DNA from: a virus
Length of the DNA stretch: 64,000 nucleotides
IMG/VR virus record: IMGVR_UViG_3300042923_000601
Span: 182,690-246,689 of that record
Reading direction: 5' to 3' (one strand)
Made by a program: the position numbers and the translations under genes. The notes under the pieces were generated by a model. It was given only the letters and a program-made list of their open reading frames with translations, did no database searches and was not told where the DNA came from. Shown here in pieces: positions 1 through 8,117 of the stretch; position 1 is the stretch's first letter, and each line of letters starts with the position of its first letter.

Positions 1-1996
1 ACAGGATAAAACGGACGCCTTGACCAGAAGCACTGGGTCATCGACTCCATTTGGATCGGTTGCTCACTATGTACTGGCCACAGGCTACGATCAAACGAAG
101 AACCGAATCACCGTAAATGATCCATTGTCAAAATCGGGTAGTGACACTTACAACCTGACATCCACATTGGCATCTTCTACCGGCGCGTTCGTCATTCAAT
201 CACGCTCGTCTGGAATGGGAGCCTTCAGCTTGAGAGATATGGACAAATTCCTTCCTGGTTTGACCATGCCTATGCTGGGTAAAGGTGATGATACAGACGC
301 TGGTATCCGTAGTGAATTCGGGTATGCTATCGGTAAGGGTAAGTCTGACATTACCGTAGATGACATCCGAATGATTAAAAAGCTGGGTGCAGAGTACGGC
401 GTTAACCCGCATTTATGGCTTGCACTGGCTGAAGTTGAAAGTGGCTGGAACTCGAAAGCAGAGAACTCCAAGTCTTCTGCTAAGGGTTGGGGTCAAGTTA
501 TTAAGGGTACTGGTAAGTGGTTGTATACTGACAAGCTTAAACTCGGCTCCTACTACGACCATGATACAATGGCTCTTGACAAAGAAACAAATGCTAGAAT
601 GTCGATGTACTACTTGGCATCTAACATCAAGTCCCATAGTGGTAATATTGACCGTGCCTTGATCCGTTACAACGGTAATGAGCTAGGTCAAGAATATCCA
701 AACCGGGTATCCAAATATCTGAGGGAGAACTCTGGTCTGACCTTCGCAGATGTAGGCAACGTTGAAGCCACTGGTGTAAACACCTACAACGGAAGCAGTG
801 ATTCCAGCACTCCAGTAGATGATGGTAAAATCCGTTCAATGTCTGACTTGATGACAAACATCACCAGCACTCTCACATCTCTGACAACGGATCGATACGG
901 TATTGATGTTACGAAGTTGCTGAGTGGCGTGGATGAATTATTTGGCCTCGTTGATCCACTTAACGACGGCACAATGTCATCTGACTCATCCTCTAGCGCT
1001 TCGTCTAGCACTATTGCATGGAACCCTAATGCATCCTCAAGTAGCGATGACGGAAAAGCCGGAGAGTATAAGAACTACATCTTGAGTAAATACACCAACC
1101 TGAAGGGCGATACTGACATGCACGAGTTCTTGGCGCAGCGTATCAGTAATCTGGCTTCAGCATATGGTAAATCCGTCGATGTAACAAGCGGCTGGAGAAG
1201 TGCTCAGGAGCAACAAAGACTGATCACGGAATGGCGTCAACGTAACCCAGGGGCGTCCGATACTGAACGTCGTAAATGGGTTGCTGATCCAGGTCAAAGT
1301 AAGCATGACATTGGCCTTGCAGCAGACTTAGCAGGTTGGATCAAGCAAGTTCCAGCTGCTGAGCTTGCCAAGTATGGTCTCTGGAAGCCAATGTCGAATG
1401 AGGACTGGCACTTTGAACCAATTGAAACGAAGGCTATTGGGCGGGATAAGCAAGAATATCTGCGTTCAATCTTCGGTCAACCTTATAGTCCTGCAACTGG
1501 ATATGAAAAGTATCTACAGGCAGGGTTTGGCAAGGGTGGAACACCTAAGCCTGTTCTTAAAGCCGTCTCGGTTGGTAAAGAACTGCCGGTTGTTGGTAAT
1601 GGTATCGGCGATCCTGACAGTAATCCGGGTGCTGTTGTAAACGGTGCGCCTAGTGCGGCTGAATATGCAGCAAATGCCCAGCTTGCAGCGTCCTACTTCA
1701 TGCCATCCTCATCTTCACGTGCTGGAGGAGGGGACGATCAAGTCGTTGCTCTGCTGAAAACCATCATCGATCGCTTGGATAGTCTGGTTAATATTTCAGC
1801 CGAATCCAAAACCATCTTCAAAAACCTTGCATCATCCCTTATGAATGGAACAATTTCTCAAGAAAGTGGTTCGCCAACGGTAGCCATCATCCGCCCTTCT
1901 AGCCAAACACAATCAACAAATCCTATGATAGATGGGCAGGGACGGTCTCCGTCTAAATCAAGTATTATGGCGGCCATAGCTGCGGGAACAAGATAA
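1..1996 (+). CDS. Tail-associated cell-wall lysin: C39-like + lytic transglycosylase + M15 carboxypeptidase (5' partial)
   Basis: The frame is open to the left edge, so the TTG at 20 is not the true start and the N-terminus is missing. Counting from that TTG, residues 1-60 resemble the end of a C39-like papain-fold peptidase (AHYVLATGYD, His16; VNDP, Asp34). Residues about 115-222 form a soluble lytic transglycosylase domain (AEVESGW, catalytic Glu140; ALIRYNGN). Residues about 350-480 form a VanY/M15 D-Ala-D-Ala carboxypeptidase with zinc ligands in SKHDIGLAAD (His429, Asp436) and DWHFEP (His464). The C-terminal 150 residues are low complexity. Three wall-degrading domains in one large protein, followed by a virion gene, suggest a tail or tape-measure-linked lysin that opens the Gram-positive wall during entry. 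It could instead be a free endolysin, but its size and context argue against that. Confidence 0.85.
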   Translation, partial: QDKTDALTRSTGSSTPFGSVAHYVLATGYDQTKNRITVNDPLSKSGSDTYNLTSTLASSTGAFVIQSRSSGMGAFSLRDMDKFLPGLTMPMLGKGDDTDAGIRSEFGYAIGKGKSDITVDDIRMIKKLGAEYGVNPHLWLALAEVESGWNSKAENSKSSAKGWGQVIKGTGKWLYTDKLKLGSYYDHDTMALDKETNARMSMYYLASNIKSHSGNIDRALIRYNGNELGQEYPNRVSKYLRENSGLTFADVGNVEATGVNTYNGSSDSSTPVDDGKIRSMSDLMTNITSTLTSLTTDRYGIDVTKLLSGVDELFGLVDPLNDGTMSSDSSSSASSSTIAWNPNASSSSDDGKAGEYKNYILSKYTNLKGDTDMHEFLAQRISNLASAYGKSVDVTSGWRSAQEQQRLITEWRQRNPGASDTERRKWVADPGQSKHDIGLAADLAGWIKQVPAAELAKYGLWKPMSNEDWHFEPIETKAIGRDKQEYLRSIFGQPYSPATGYEKYLQAGFGKGGTPKPVLKAVSVGKELPVVGNGIGDPDSNPGAVVNGAPSAAEYAANAQLAASYFMPSSSSRAGGGDDQVVALLKTIIDRLDSLVNISAESKTIFKNLASSLMNGTISQESGSPTVAIIRPSSQTQSTNPMIDGQGRSPSKSSIMAAIAAGTR

Positions 1997-2065
1997 TAAG
2001 GGACGGAGGACGGAGGGTTAACACCCTTCGTCTTTCCTTATATTCGAATGAACGAGGTGAGTAAT

Positions 2066-3787
2066 ATGGCTATAAGCATTGTATATCAGGTTGGTGATAG
2101 TACCGTCGTTGGTACGATTGGTACAGCGGCGGGTATCCACACTTCTGCCGACATGACGTCTGTTGTTGTCGGGCAATTAGCCCGAGGTGACAAGGTTACC
2201 GTAACTGAAATTAAGAAAGACCCGATGTTGGCAAAAACCACATGGGGAAAGCATAGTAGAGGATGGACACCTATAACATCATCGGGGATTGTTGTTATGG
2301 TACCTATCACTACCAATCAAGCACCTGCAACTACACCTGTAACAACACCAACGGTGAATGAGACTCAATCTTTCACGGACGATGAAATCACTCAGACGAT
2401 CCGTACCATCAATAATGAGTACAAGATGACATCCGACGTTCAATTTCGGATGAAATCTGCACGATCGATTATGGGACTCCCCCATCAATTCATCAATACA
2501 GCTGATCCTCGTATCAAGAACTCTGGGTTTGGCCGCATGTTTACTGAGAATATTCTTATGGACATGCCGATTGTATCCATTATCCCAGGTGGGCCAAAGT
2601 TCCTTTCGGGTAAAGGAATCAGTAAGAAAGCCAGAGCTGACCTTGTCAACGCTGTCGTTAAAGGGCTTAACGCTCCTACCGAAATGGTCGGTAACATGAT
2701 TGATGACCTGACCGGTGGTAAGAATGCTAAGTATTACTCCTTTGAAACACAGTACTCGGAGTATATGATGTACGTTAACAACCTTACACGTATCATGTCG
2801 ATCTATCTTGGACTCCGAAAGAATGCGCTCTGGGGCGGAAATAAATCCTACGGAGACTTCAACTGGGAAACCAAGAAGACTGAGGTTGATGGTGCAACAT
2901 CTCTGATCGAATTGCTGGGTAGTCACGGTGCCGTTACTTTTTATTATGACAAATCAGGCACAGGAATGAACGAATCCATGAGTAACAGCACGGATAAGTC
3001 CATGCTTGACTCCGCGATGAATAACGCCTCGAACATGGCGAAAGAAGCCGAATTTATCTTCGGTGTCGGAGCCGGTAAGAGCGTAGACTTCATGAATGAG
3101 GCTTTGGCTGAGCAGAAGATCAACACTCTCTCGGAAAATTTGGCTGGGAATAGTAATATTTTCAGTACGTTATGGACAAATCTAAAAGCTGGGATGACCA
3201 CAGTTGTATCTGGTGCCAATATGCTTTTGCCTGAGATTTGGAGAGGTCATACATTCTCCCGTAACTACACGGTGGATATCAACCTCGTATCTCCATATGG
3301 TACACCTGAGGCATTTTATCTCAACATTGGCGTCCCACTATGCTTCCTACTGCCACTTGTTGCTCCTAGACAATTTGGTGCCAATGGCTTCTATTCTCCA
3401 TTCTTGGTACAGGCATTCTCAAACGGGATGTTCAACTGCTCTCTTGGCATTGTAGACTCCATGTCGATTAGCCGATTTGGTACAGGGGATTCGATCTCTA
3501 GAAAGGGATTGCCACTTGAGGTTAAGGTGAGTTTGACCTTTAAGGATATGTATGATGCAATGGGTGTCTCTACTGCTGCTAACATGACAGCCCTTATGAA
3601 TAATACGCCTTTGCTCGACTTTATGGCGAACTTATCCGCCGTTAACCTTAATGACCCTGACTTGGTTCGTAAAATGAGAATCTTCATTTCATCCAAAGCA
3701 GATACGATCACAGACCTACCGGGTAACGTTATCAACCGGATATTTGACGCTGCTCGTGACAATATAAATAATTCAATCACATACTAA
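2066..3787 (+). CDS. Virion structural protein, probable tail/baseplate component with N-terminal SH3-like domain
   Basis: The start is placed at ATG 2066, which has AACGAGGTGA (2051-2060) just upstream; ATG 2048 lies before that site. The first ~75 residues look like a bacterial SH3 domain (VVGQLARGDKVTV, then WGKHSRGWTPI). The C-terminal third (GVPLCFLLPLVAP, SPFLVQAFSNGMFNCSLGIV, LPLEVKVSLTFKDMYDAMG) has the beta-rich character of baseplate or tail-tube-related proteins of large myophages. It lies 70 bp after the tail lysin and ends at a hairpin, so the two form one late transcription unit. An SH3-like domain would suit binding to the host wall. The exact position in the virion cannot be told from sequence. 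Confidence 0.8.
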   Translation: MAISIVYQVGDSTVVGTIGTAAGIHTSADMTSVVVGQLARGDKVTVTEIKKDPMLAKTTWGKHSRGWTPITSSGIVVMVPITTNQAPATTPVTTPTVNETQSFTDDEITQTIRTINNEYKMTSDVQFRMKSARSIMGLPHQFINTADPRIKNSGFGRMFTENILMDMPIVSIIPGGPKFLSGKGISKKARADLVNAVVKGLNAPTEMVGNMIDDLTGGKNAKYYSFETQYSEYMMYVNNLTRIMSIYLGLRKNALWGGNKSYGDFNWETKKTEVDGATSLIELLGSHGAVTFYYDKSGTGMNESMSNSTDKSMLDSAMNNASNMAKEAEFIFGVGAGKSVDFMNEALAEQKINTLSENLAGNSNIFSTLWTNLKAGMTTVVSGANMLLPEIWRGHTFSRNYTVDINLVSPYGTPEAFYLNIGVPLCFLLPLVAPRQFGANGFYSPFLVQAFSNGMFNCSLGIVDSMSISRFGTGDSISRKGLPLEVKVSLTFKDMYDAMGVSTAANMTALMNNTPLLDFMANLSAVNLNDPDLVRKMRIFISSKADTITDLPGNVINRIFDAARDNINNSITY

Positions 3788-3793
3788 CAATAA

Positions 3794-3816
3794 ACGGATA
3801 GGGCTCTCCTATCCGT
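3794..3816 (+). terminator. Hairpin after the tail gene
   Basis: Arms ACGGATAGG and CCTATCCGT enclose a 5-nt loop. It follows the stop of the virion gene at 3787. The downstream T-tract is weak (CATTTATT), so termination may be partial. Confidence 0.65.
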
Positions 3817-4082
3817 ACTTCATTTATTAAAAAGATAAATGGGTTATGACAAAAAAGTATACCCTAACCAAAATCTCTGAGACAGAGGGGCGGCGGGCGG
3901 GATTAGATAAGAATTAAGAACAAATAACTCGAAGAAGGAAAGAGGAATAGGATAGTGATAATATAACTAGCTTAGATAAAGTAAATCCCCGAAGGGGAGA
4001 GAAGGATAAATAAAAGGTTTAAAAGAATTAAAGACAGGTGGAACCCCCCTCCTGGAAGGACCCGTTAAATTTCGATACATAG

Positions 4083-4106
4083 GAGAAGCTTTAGGGCTTC
4101 TCTTTT
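4083..4106 (+). terminator. Rho-independent terminator
   Basis: Stem GAGAAGC/GCTTCTC with loop TTTAGG, followed by TTTTG. It lies about 270 bases beyond the previous hairpin with no gene between, so it terminates either readthrough or an unannotated RNA. Confidence 0.7.
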
Positions 4107-4133
4107 GTCTATGTAAAAACATACCCATCTGGT

Positions 4134-4144
4134 TATATATTATA
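4134..4144 (+). promoter_or_regulatory. Candidate phage promoter element TATATATTATA
   Basis: TATATATTATA followed by AAGGTGAA lies 30 bases upstream of the first gene of the accessory block. The same 11-mer occurs in front of minus-strand operons at 42557-42567 and, as a longer 16-mer, at 56326-56341 and 63496-63511. It may be a sigma-like -10 region or an element read by the phage's own RNA polymerase. Confidence 0.5.
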
Positions 4145-4174
4145 AAGGTGAACCCTACTAAATAGGAGGTAAAA

Positions 4175-4501
4175 ATGAACACTTATTTAATCGTTGCAAC
4201 TGGTAAAACGTCATATCGATTTTATGTAGGAGCATCATCCTACAAACAAGCTGTTGAAAACGCAGCTGACACTCTGATTGAATCCGTGGTAGACTTATTC
4301 CACGAGGTCACAGACCCTAATCTTGATCCGGTATGCTACTTTGCCATTCAGGATGAAGATGGTGACCAACGCAATGTATTCTTCCTCTATATCGTTAATG
4401 AGGAAAACAGCGCACGGTATAGCTTAAAGACATTCACTAGAGCTACAGATGCGGTGTACCTAGAGAAAAAATTCAATCTGTTAATTAGGAGAGACGTTTA
4501 A
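4175..4501 (+). CDS. Conserved-looking small phage protein, unknown function
   Basis: 108 residues, start ATG with AGGAGG 8 bases upstream. It is soluble and mixed alpha/beta by composition, with no motif I recognise. It opens the accessory operon directly after the AT-rich promoter motif. Its last base overlaps the next start (TAATG), so the two genes are translationally coupled. Function unknown. Confidence 0.8.
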   Translation: MNTYLIVATGKTSYRFYVGASSYKQAVENAADTLIESVVDLFHEVTDPNLDPVCYFAIQDEDGDQRNVFFLYIVNEENSARYSLKTFTRATDAVYLEKKFNLLIRRDV

Positions 4502-4938
4502 TGCCCCATGCACCATTTAATACTGTAGAGTTTGCCAAGTACTATCCTGACAGACGGATGCTGGAATCAATGATGGCCAAGGTCACCTTATCCACGGATT
4601 CAGCAAGCGTTCGTGCTTTGATTGAAGAGTATATGCTGACTCATAAAGAGTTATCAGCTGATACCACAGCACTCTTATCTTTCATTCTGGTTCACCATCG
4701 TACGCTGCTTAAGACGACAGTTGTATCTGACACCAGTTGGTGCAATATTAAATTCTTGGTCAGACCTGAAAAGGTCTACGATCTATCAAATCCTAAATTC
4801 CGTATTGACGGAGACGTGGAACGGAAGCTCGTATGTTATACCCGGAATGCATCCAGAATCTTTATTAATTTATCTTCAATACCAACTGACGTTAATGCCA
4901 ATCAATCGGGGTATCTTGTACACCCTACACTAACCTAG
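4501..4938 (+). CDS. Hypothetical protein
   Basis: 145 residues, start ATG overlapping the previous stop in TAATG; a GGAG lies inside the upstream gene. No signal peptide, membrane segment or known motif is visible. It is followed after 14 bases by the NUDIX-like gene, which has its own AGGAGG. Function unknown. Confidence 0.8.
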   Translation: MPHAPFNTVEFAKYYPDRRMLESMMAKVTLSTDSASVRALIEEYMLTHKELSADTTALLSFILVHHRTLLKTTVVSDTSWCNIKFLVRPEKVYDLSNPKFRIDGDVERKLVCYTRNASRIFINLSSIPTDVNANQSGYLVHPTLT

Positions 4939-4952
4939 GAGGAAATTGAATA

Positions 4953-5750
4953 ATGCCACTTATCGGAAAGAAAGAAGATTTGAATAGCTTGATCGCAAGA
5001 CTGGAAAAGTATCCTTACACCTCTAAACCATATAAAGAACTGCTGAAAGCCATCGCTAAACAATGCGAAGGTAAGTATAAGGATCAAGCAATCCTCTGTG
5101 TTCCTAGAGTGGCAGCTACGCCTGGGACACATAATATGAATCCAGCCAACGGGAAGCACAGTGATATTGCAACGTTGTTTGGGATGAAACTGGCGTTTGA
5201 AGAGGAAAGCCTCCTTACGTACAGACCACGTAACGAAGTGGAATATGATATGGCTTACCAGCAGGTTATTGCATGTGCTTACGTAACGGATGGAGACCGT
5301 TACGTATTCCTTCGTAAAAATAACAAGTCGAAACAAGCCAGTATGATTGGTGGGCATGTTGACTTTGATATCTCTGCATATCAGAAGGAACTAGAATTCT
5401 TCATTCTCGACAATCTTCTTCGCGAGCTAGTTGAAGAAGTAAAGGTTGAGGGGAAATGGCAAGATCATATTAAAACAATTTACCCGGAACTCTACATCAA
5501 CGAATACGAAGACTCCTATGATCAATATAACATAGCGGTCGTCTTCTCTATTCATGTAGACAGTCTGGCCAAGCTAAAGCTTTCATCAGGAGAACCTGAT
5601 AAACATGATTTGGTGATGGGTACATTGACAGATATCATGAATCATACTACACCACATTTGTGGGTTAACCGGGTCATCAGCCACATCCAGCAAAATGAAG
5701 ACGCCCTTGCGGCTGAGAAAGGAGAAGAAACTGATGAAGCACATCAATAA
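4953..5750 (+). CDS. NUDIX-like hydrolase
   Basis: 265 residues. The segment MIGGHVDFD, an insert of about 20 residues, then NLLRELVEEVKV resembles the NUDIX box (GX5EX7REUXEEXGU), with the REL-EE metal-binding core intact but the glycine end displaced by the insert. The preceding YVFLRKNNKS fits the usual strand before the box. NUDIX enzymes cleave nucleoside diphosphates linked to another group, and phages use them in nucleotide sanitation or RNA decapping. The substrate cannot be inferred. The ribosome binding site AGGAGGAAATTG precedes ATG 4953. The downstream gene starts inside the 3' end, indicating coupling. Confidence 0.65.
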   Translation: MPLIGKKEDLNSLIARLEKYPYTSKPYKELLKAIAKQCEGKYKDQAILCVPRVAATPGTHNMNPANGKHSDIATLFGMKLAFEEESLLTYRPRNEVEYDMAYQQVIACAYVTDGDRYVFLRKNNKSKQASMIGGHVDFDISAYQKELEFFILDNLLRELVEEVKVEGKWQDHIKTIYPELYINEYEDSYDQYNIAVVFSIHVDSLAKLKLSSGEPDKHDLVMGTLTDIMNHTTPHLWVNRVISHIQQNEDALAAEKGEETDEAHQ

Positions 5751-6018
5751 ATACATCTTACCACACCCATACCAAACCGTTATAACCATGCCACTTGGGT
5801 CTAAGATCATTTCGGTTAAATTCATTGACGGTGATATCGTACTCTTTGCAATGGCTGATCCGAATGAATCGGTTAATGAATCATATATCGTTCAGAGAAC
5901 TGGACCCGATAAACTCACATTCAGTAATGTTGAGTCGTATACGTTCCTCGATACCGTAGTATGCGGCGACATGCCTATGCATATTTTCTATAAACGCCAG
6001 GTGGAGGAGACTGTATAG
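5734..6018 (+). CDS. Small phage protein resembling the DUF7352 type
   Basis: 94 residues from ATG 5734, which has AAAGGAG at 5718-5724; ATG 5695 lies upstream of that site and is rejected. The pattern KYILPHPYQTVITMPLGSKI, then VLFAMADP and a C-terminal MHIFYKR, recalls short phage proteins annotated as DUF7352 (from memory). It overlaps the end of the NUDIX-like gene by 17 bases and shares one base with the next start. Biochemical role unknown. Confidence 0.75.
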   Translation: MKHINKYILPHPYQTVITMPLGSKIISVKFIDGDIVLFAMADPNESVNESYIVQRTGPDKLTFSNVESYTFLDTVVCGDMPMHIFYKRQVEETV

Positions 6019-6260
6019 TGAAGAAGAAAGTCCTCTTAACGATATCAGCGATTCTTATTGTTGGCGGATGTGGCCCTGGTGGTCCAGTGGACACTGTTGA
6101 CACTTCCGCATATAACACCTTTCAAACGGTTTACAAAAAAGGCAACGTTGTTATCATGGCTGACAAAGACACCGGGTGCCAGTATGTCTATACAGGAGAT
6201 TCACGCAGCTCATTTACGCCAAGGTTAACTGCTGAAGGTGTTCCAATGTGTGGTAAATAG
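6018..6260 (+). CDS. Small lipoprotein, DUF6440-like
   Basis: 80 residues from GTG 6018, which overlaps the preceding TAG. The N-terminus MKKKVLLTISAILIVGGC is a lipoprotein signal peptide with lipobox VGGC, so the mature protein would be lipid-anchored on the outer face of the host membrane from Cys18. The rest (IMADKDTGCQYVY, TPRLTAEGVPMC) resembles the small DUF6440 fold often found as bacterial or phage lipoproteins. Phage lipoproteins of this size are sometimes superinfection-exclusion factors; that role is inference here. A strong terminator follows. Confidence 0.8.
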   Translation: MKKKVLLTISAILIVGGCGPGGPVDTVDTSAYNTFQTVYKKGNVVIMADKDTGCQYVYTGDSRSSFTPRLTAEGVPMCGK

Positions 6261-6270
6261 CTGTCGATCA

Positions 6271-6303
6271 ATATAGCCCTCATATTCGGGGGCTATATTT
6301 TTT
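6271..6303 (+). terminator. Rho-independent terminator
   Basis: Arms ATATAGCCC and GGGCTATAT followed by TTTTTT. Ends the 4175-6260 operon. Confidence 0.85.
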
Positions 6304-6323
6304 GCAAGTAGAGGAGGGACATC

Positions 6324-6767
6324 ATGAGAAAAATTTTAGAATGCCACTCGCAAGGGGATAAGCGGTTCAGTCCGTTTTTCGCAACGATCAGATTCCTTGG
6401 AAAACAAGAAACCATTGAGCGTATTTACCAAACCTCAAAGATTACAGAAGGCGGATTTATTCCTAGCTCTATTCGGGAAGGTAAGGGGAAGCGAGCCATT
6501 GGTTGGAACATCCGAGGGGTTGAATTTAGTGTGGATCGCGCCCCAATCTTCTATCAGACACTGTGGGTATTCTATTTCAAAGCAAATCCAGCACTTTATG
6601 AGTATGCTAAAACATTCGATGACTTCCACGATATGTTTAAAGGCAAGTCCAGAGTCAATCAGGAAGAAACGATTCGCCGGATTGTACGGCTTGGACTTAG
6701 TGAGGCGGCCAGAGAATGTTATCCTTTTATGAAGGAACTGAATGACAAATGGAAAGCACAGCAATGA
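6324..6767 (+). CDS. Hypothetical protein
   Basis: 147 residues, ATG with GAGGAGG upstream. It begins with an ordered segment (GDKRFSPFFATI, ETIERIYQ) followed by a basic stretch (EGKGKRAIGW), and looks like a compact soluble protein. I have a faint memory of similar phage proteins but cannot name the family. The next gene overlaps it by four bases (ATGA). Confidence 0.8.
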   Translation: MRKILECHSQGDKRFSPFFATIRFLGKQETIERIYQTSKITEGGFIPSSIREGKGKRAIGWNIRGVEFSVDRAPIFYQTLWVFYFKANPALYEYAKTFDDFHDMFKGKSRVNQEETIRRIVRLGLSEAARECYPFMKELNDKWKAQQ

Positions 6768-7159
6768 ATTTGACTCGTTTAGTATGGACATATGACGGTG
6801 AACGCACAGGAATCTTTAGAGGCATCGATGATTTCACTTCCTCAGATTTCGCAGATGCGTTCACCGCATTTGCTACAGAGATGCTACCTGTCCCAATTGA
6901 TACTGATATTCTACCGATATTGATGAGGGATCAAGAGGCCAGATGGTTCTTTACTGATCGGGGTATGTCCGAGGTAGGAACAGCATTACTTGCGTTTCTA
7001 CGTGATTATGAGCCAGATTGGTTCGATCATGACGAGCCTAATTTCCCAAGAGTTGATGTCGTAAATTTAACTGCTGACCCAACTAATATATTGTATGAAG
7101 ATGAATTCCAAGTCTTACTAAAAGGAGATGTTTACAATGAAGGTATACATCAACCATAA
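6764..7159 (+). CDS. Hypothetical acidic protein
   Basis: 131 residues from ATG 6764 with GGAAAG seven bases upstream; the in-frame ATG at 6749 lies before that site. It is rich in Asp and Glu (DYEPDWFDHDEPNFPRVDVV) with no catalytic motif visible. It is coupled to the previous gene by the ATGA overlap, and the next small gene begins within its last 25 bases. Confidence 0.75.
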   Translation: MNLTRLVWTYDGERTGIFRGIDDFTSSDFADAFTAFATEMLPVPIDTDILPILMRDQEARWFFTDRGMSEVGTALLAFLRDYEPDWFDHDEPNFPRVDVVNLTADPTNILYEDEFQVLLKGDVYNEGIHQP

Positions 7160-7286
7160 GGAAATTGACGTGGAAAGTTCGTCCAAAGTAACATTCGAGG
7201 TTCGGTACTTTACTCCTATGCAGGTATTAACTGTCCTCGGCGCACTACTCTTTTTCGCTTTGAAGTATTCTGTGGTATTCTGGTAA
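7137..7286 (+). CDS. Small single-pass membrane protein
   Basis: 49 residues, ATG 7137 with AAAGGAG (7121-7127) upstream. The N-terminal ~28 residues are polar; the C-terminal segment VLTVLGALLFFALKYSVVFW is a clear hydrophobic membrane span ending at the stop. It overlaps the end of the preceding gene, as is common in this operon. Small phage membrane proteins can act on host membrane functions, but nothing specific can be said. Confidence 0.65.
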   Translation: MKVYINHKEIDVESSSKVTFEVRYFTPMQVLTVLGALLFFALKYSVVFW

Positions 7287-7321
7287 CAGGATACTAATCC
7301 TAACTAACGAGGTGTATTATA

Positions 7322-7657
7322 ATGTGTGAGAATTGCGAAAACTGTGACCATCAACATGATGGGCCTACTATTGACATGGATGATCTGCGGGAGTTTATCG
7401 TATCCGGACTCCTGCGCGAAGGCGTTGTTGTAGAGGCTGCTTCTGTCGACACCATCCTTGAGATGGAGGGCGACTTCCTCGAACAGAACGCTGACAATTT
7501 GGAGTATTCGATCGACGACGTTGCACGATATGTCGGTGATCGCCTGAAAACTGAGCACAACATCGAGGTCGGATTTGTTGATTTAGTCCGATTGTTTCAG
7601 TTTGAGGACGCGTACATGATCGAAAAAGGATTCATGACACCTATCGAAGAAGAGTAA
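7322..7657 (+). CDS. Acidic hypothetical protein with Cys-rich N-terminus
   Basis: 111 residues, strongly acidic. The N-terminus MCENCENCDHQH has three Cys and two His within 12 residues and could hold a metal ion. The rest is predicted helical and Asp/Glu-rich, ending IEEE. GAGGTG precedes ATG 7322. The stop codon sits in the left arm of the terminator. Function unknown. Confidence 0.75.
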   Translation: MCENCENCDHQHDGPTIDMDDLREFIVSGLLREGVVVEAASVDTILEMEGDFLEQNADNLEYSIDDVARYVGDRLKTEHNIEVGFVDLVRLFQFEDAYMIEKGFMTPIEEE

Positions 7658-7677
7658 GGGGATTCCCTTACTCTTTT
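7651..7677 (+). terminator. Rho-independent terminator
   Basis: AGAGTAAGGG/CCCTTACTCT with loop GATT, then TTTTCT. The stop codon of the upstream gene is part of the stem. Confidence 0.85.
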
Positions 7678-7700
7678 CTAATGAAATTTGGAGGTATACC

Positions 7701-7952
7701 ATGATTAGATGGACTCGTCGCGCTGTGTTTATTAAAGACGCAGCTAATATGCTTAATACAGGCAGTACGTTCGAAGAGGTGTTGTCACGCTTAGGTGAAT
7801 ATGCGGAACCGGTTGTTGAGGGAACGCCCCTTAACATTGGTACGCAGCAACTAAGTCGTGTGAGAGTGAAGATTTATACACGACTGGGACAACTTCAGAA
7901 GGAGGACGCAAGGTGTATTCATTGTAATCGTAATCCACATATTAAAGGGTAG
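7701..7952 (+). CDS. Small hypothetical protein
   Basis: 83 residues, ATG with TTTGGAGG upstream. It ends ARCIHCNRNPHIKG, with a CxxC pair and a His near the C-terminus that could be half of a zinc site. The N-terminal half is basic and helical. Function unknown. Confidence 0.7.
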   Translation: MIRWTRRAVFIKDAANMLNTGSTFEEVLSRLGEYAEPVVEGTPLNIGTQQLSRVRVKIYTRLGQLQKEDARCIHCNRNPHIKG

Positions 7953-7967
7953 AGGTGTGTTGTTGGC

Positions 7968-8117
7968 ATGGAAATTGTACCCGTATCTAAAATTTATCCA
8001 CCACAAGCGAACACCAAGAAACATGCCAACGAGAAATCGCCTAAACAAAATAAACCAAAGGATACCTCATTTGAAGGTATCCTTTCATCTATATTAAACT
8101 CAGAGGAGAATGAATAA
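7968..8117 (+). CDS. Doubtful small ORF
   Basis: 49 codons from ATG 7968 with GAGGTG about 10 bases upstream; the stop shares a base with the start of the AAA+ gene (TAATGG). The composition is Lys/Pro-rich then FEGILSSIL. A perfect 10-bp hairpin (8057-8085) lies inside it, so this may be an untranslated leader ending in a terminator rather than a gene. Confidence 0.3.
   Translation: MEIVPVSKIYPPQANTKKHANEKSPKQNKPKDTSFEGILSSILNSEENE
8057..8085 (+). terminator. Hairpin upstream of the first AAA+ gene
   Basis: AAAGGATACC/GGTATCCTTT with a 9-nt loop, followed by CATCTATATT. It is either a terminator with a short T-tract or an attenuator ahead of the ATPase gene. Confidence 0.5.

Larger units (their letters stand above)
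3817..4174 (+). other. Non-coding interval, possible small RNA
   Basis: This stretch of about 360 bases has no credible gene; the only short frame (from about 3856, 23 codons) has no ribosome binding site. It is strongly purine-rich on the + strand between about 3880 and 4060. It contains a G-run cluster at 3887-3901 (runs of 4, 2, 3 and 3 G), a small CCCC-GAA-GGGG hairpin at 3987-3997, and a terminator at 4083-4106. A promoter-like AT motif follows at 4134-4144. An expressed non-coding RNA ending at 4106 is possible but not shown. Confidence 0.45.

Noticed and set aside
3856-3927. 23-codon frame in the non-coding interval
   Set aside because: No ribosome binding site and ends in the purine-rich tract; too weak to call a gene.
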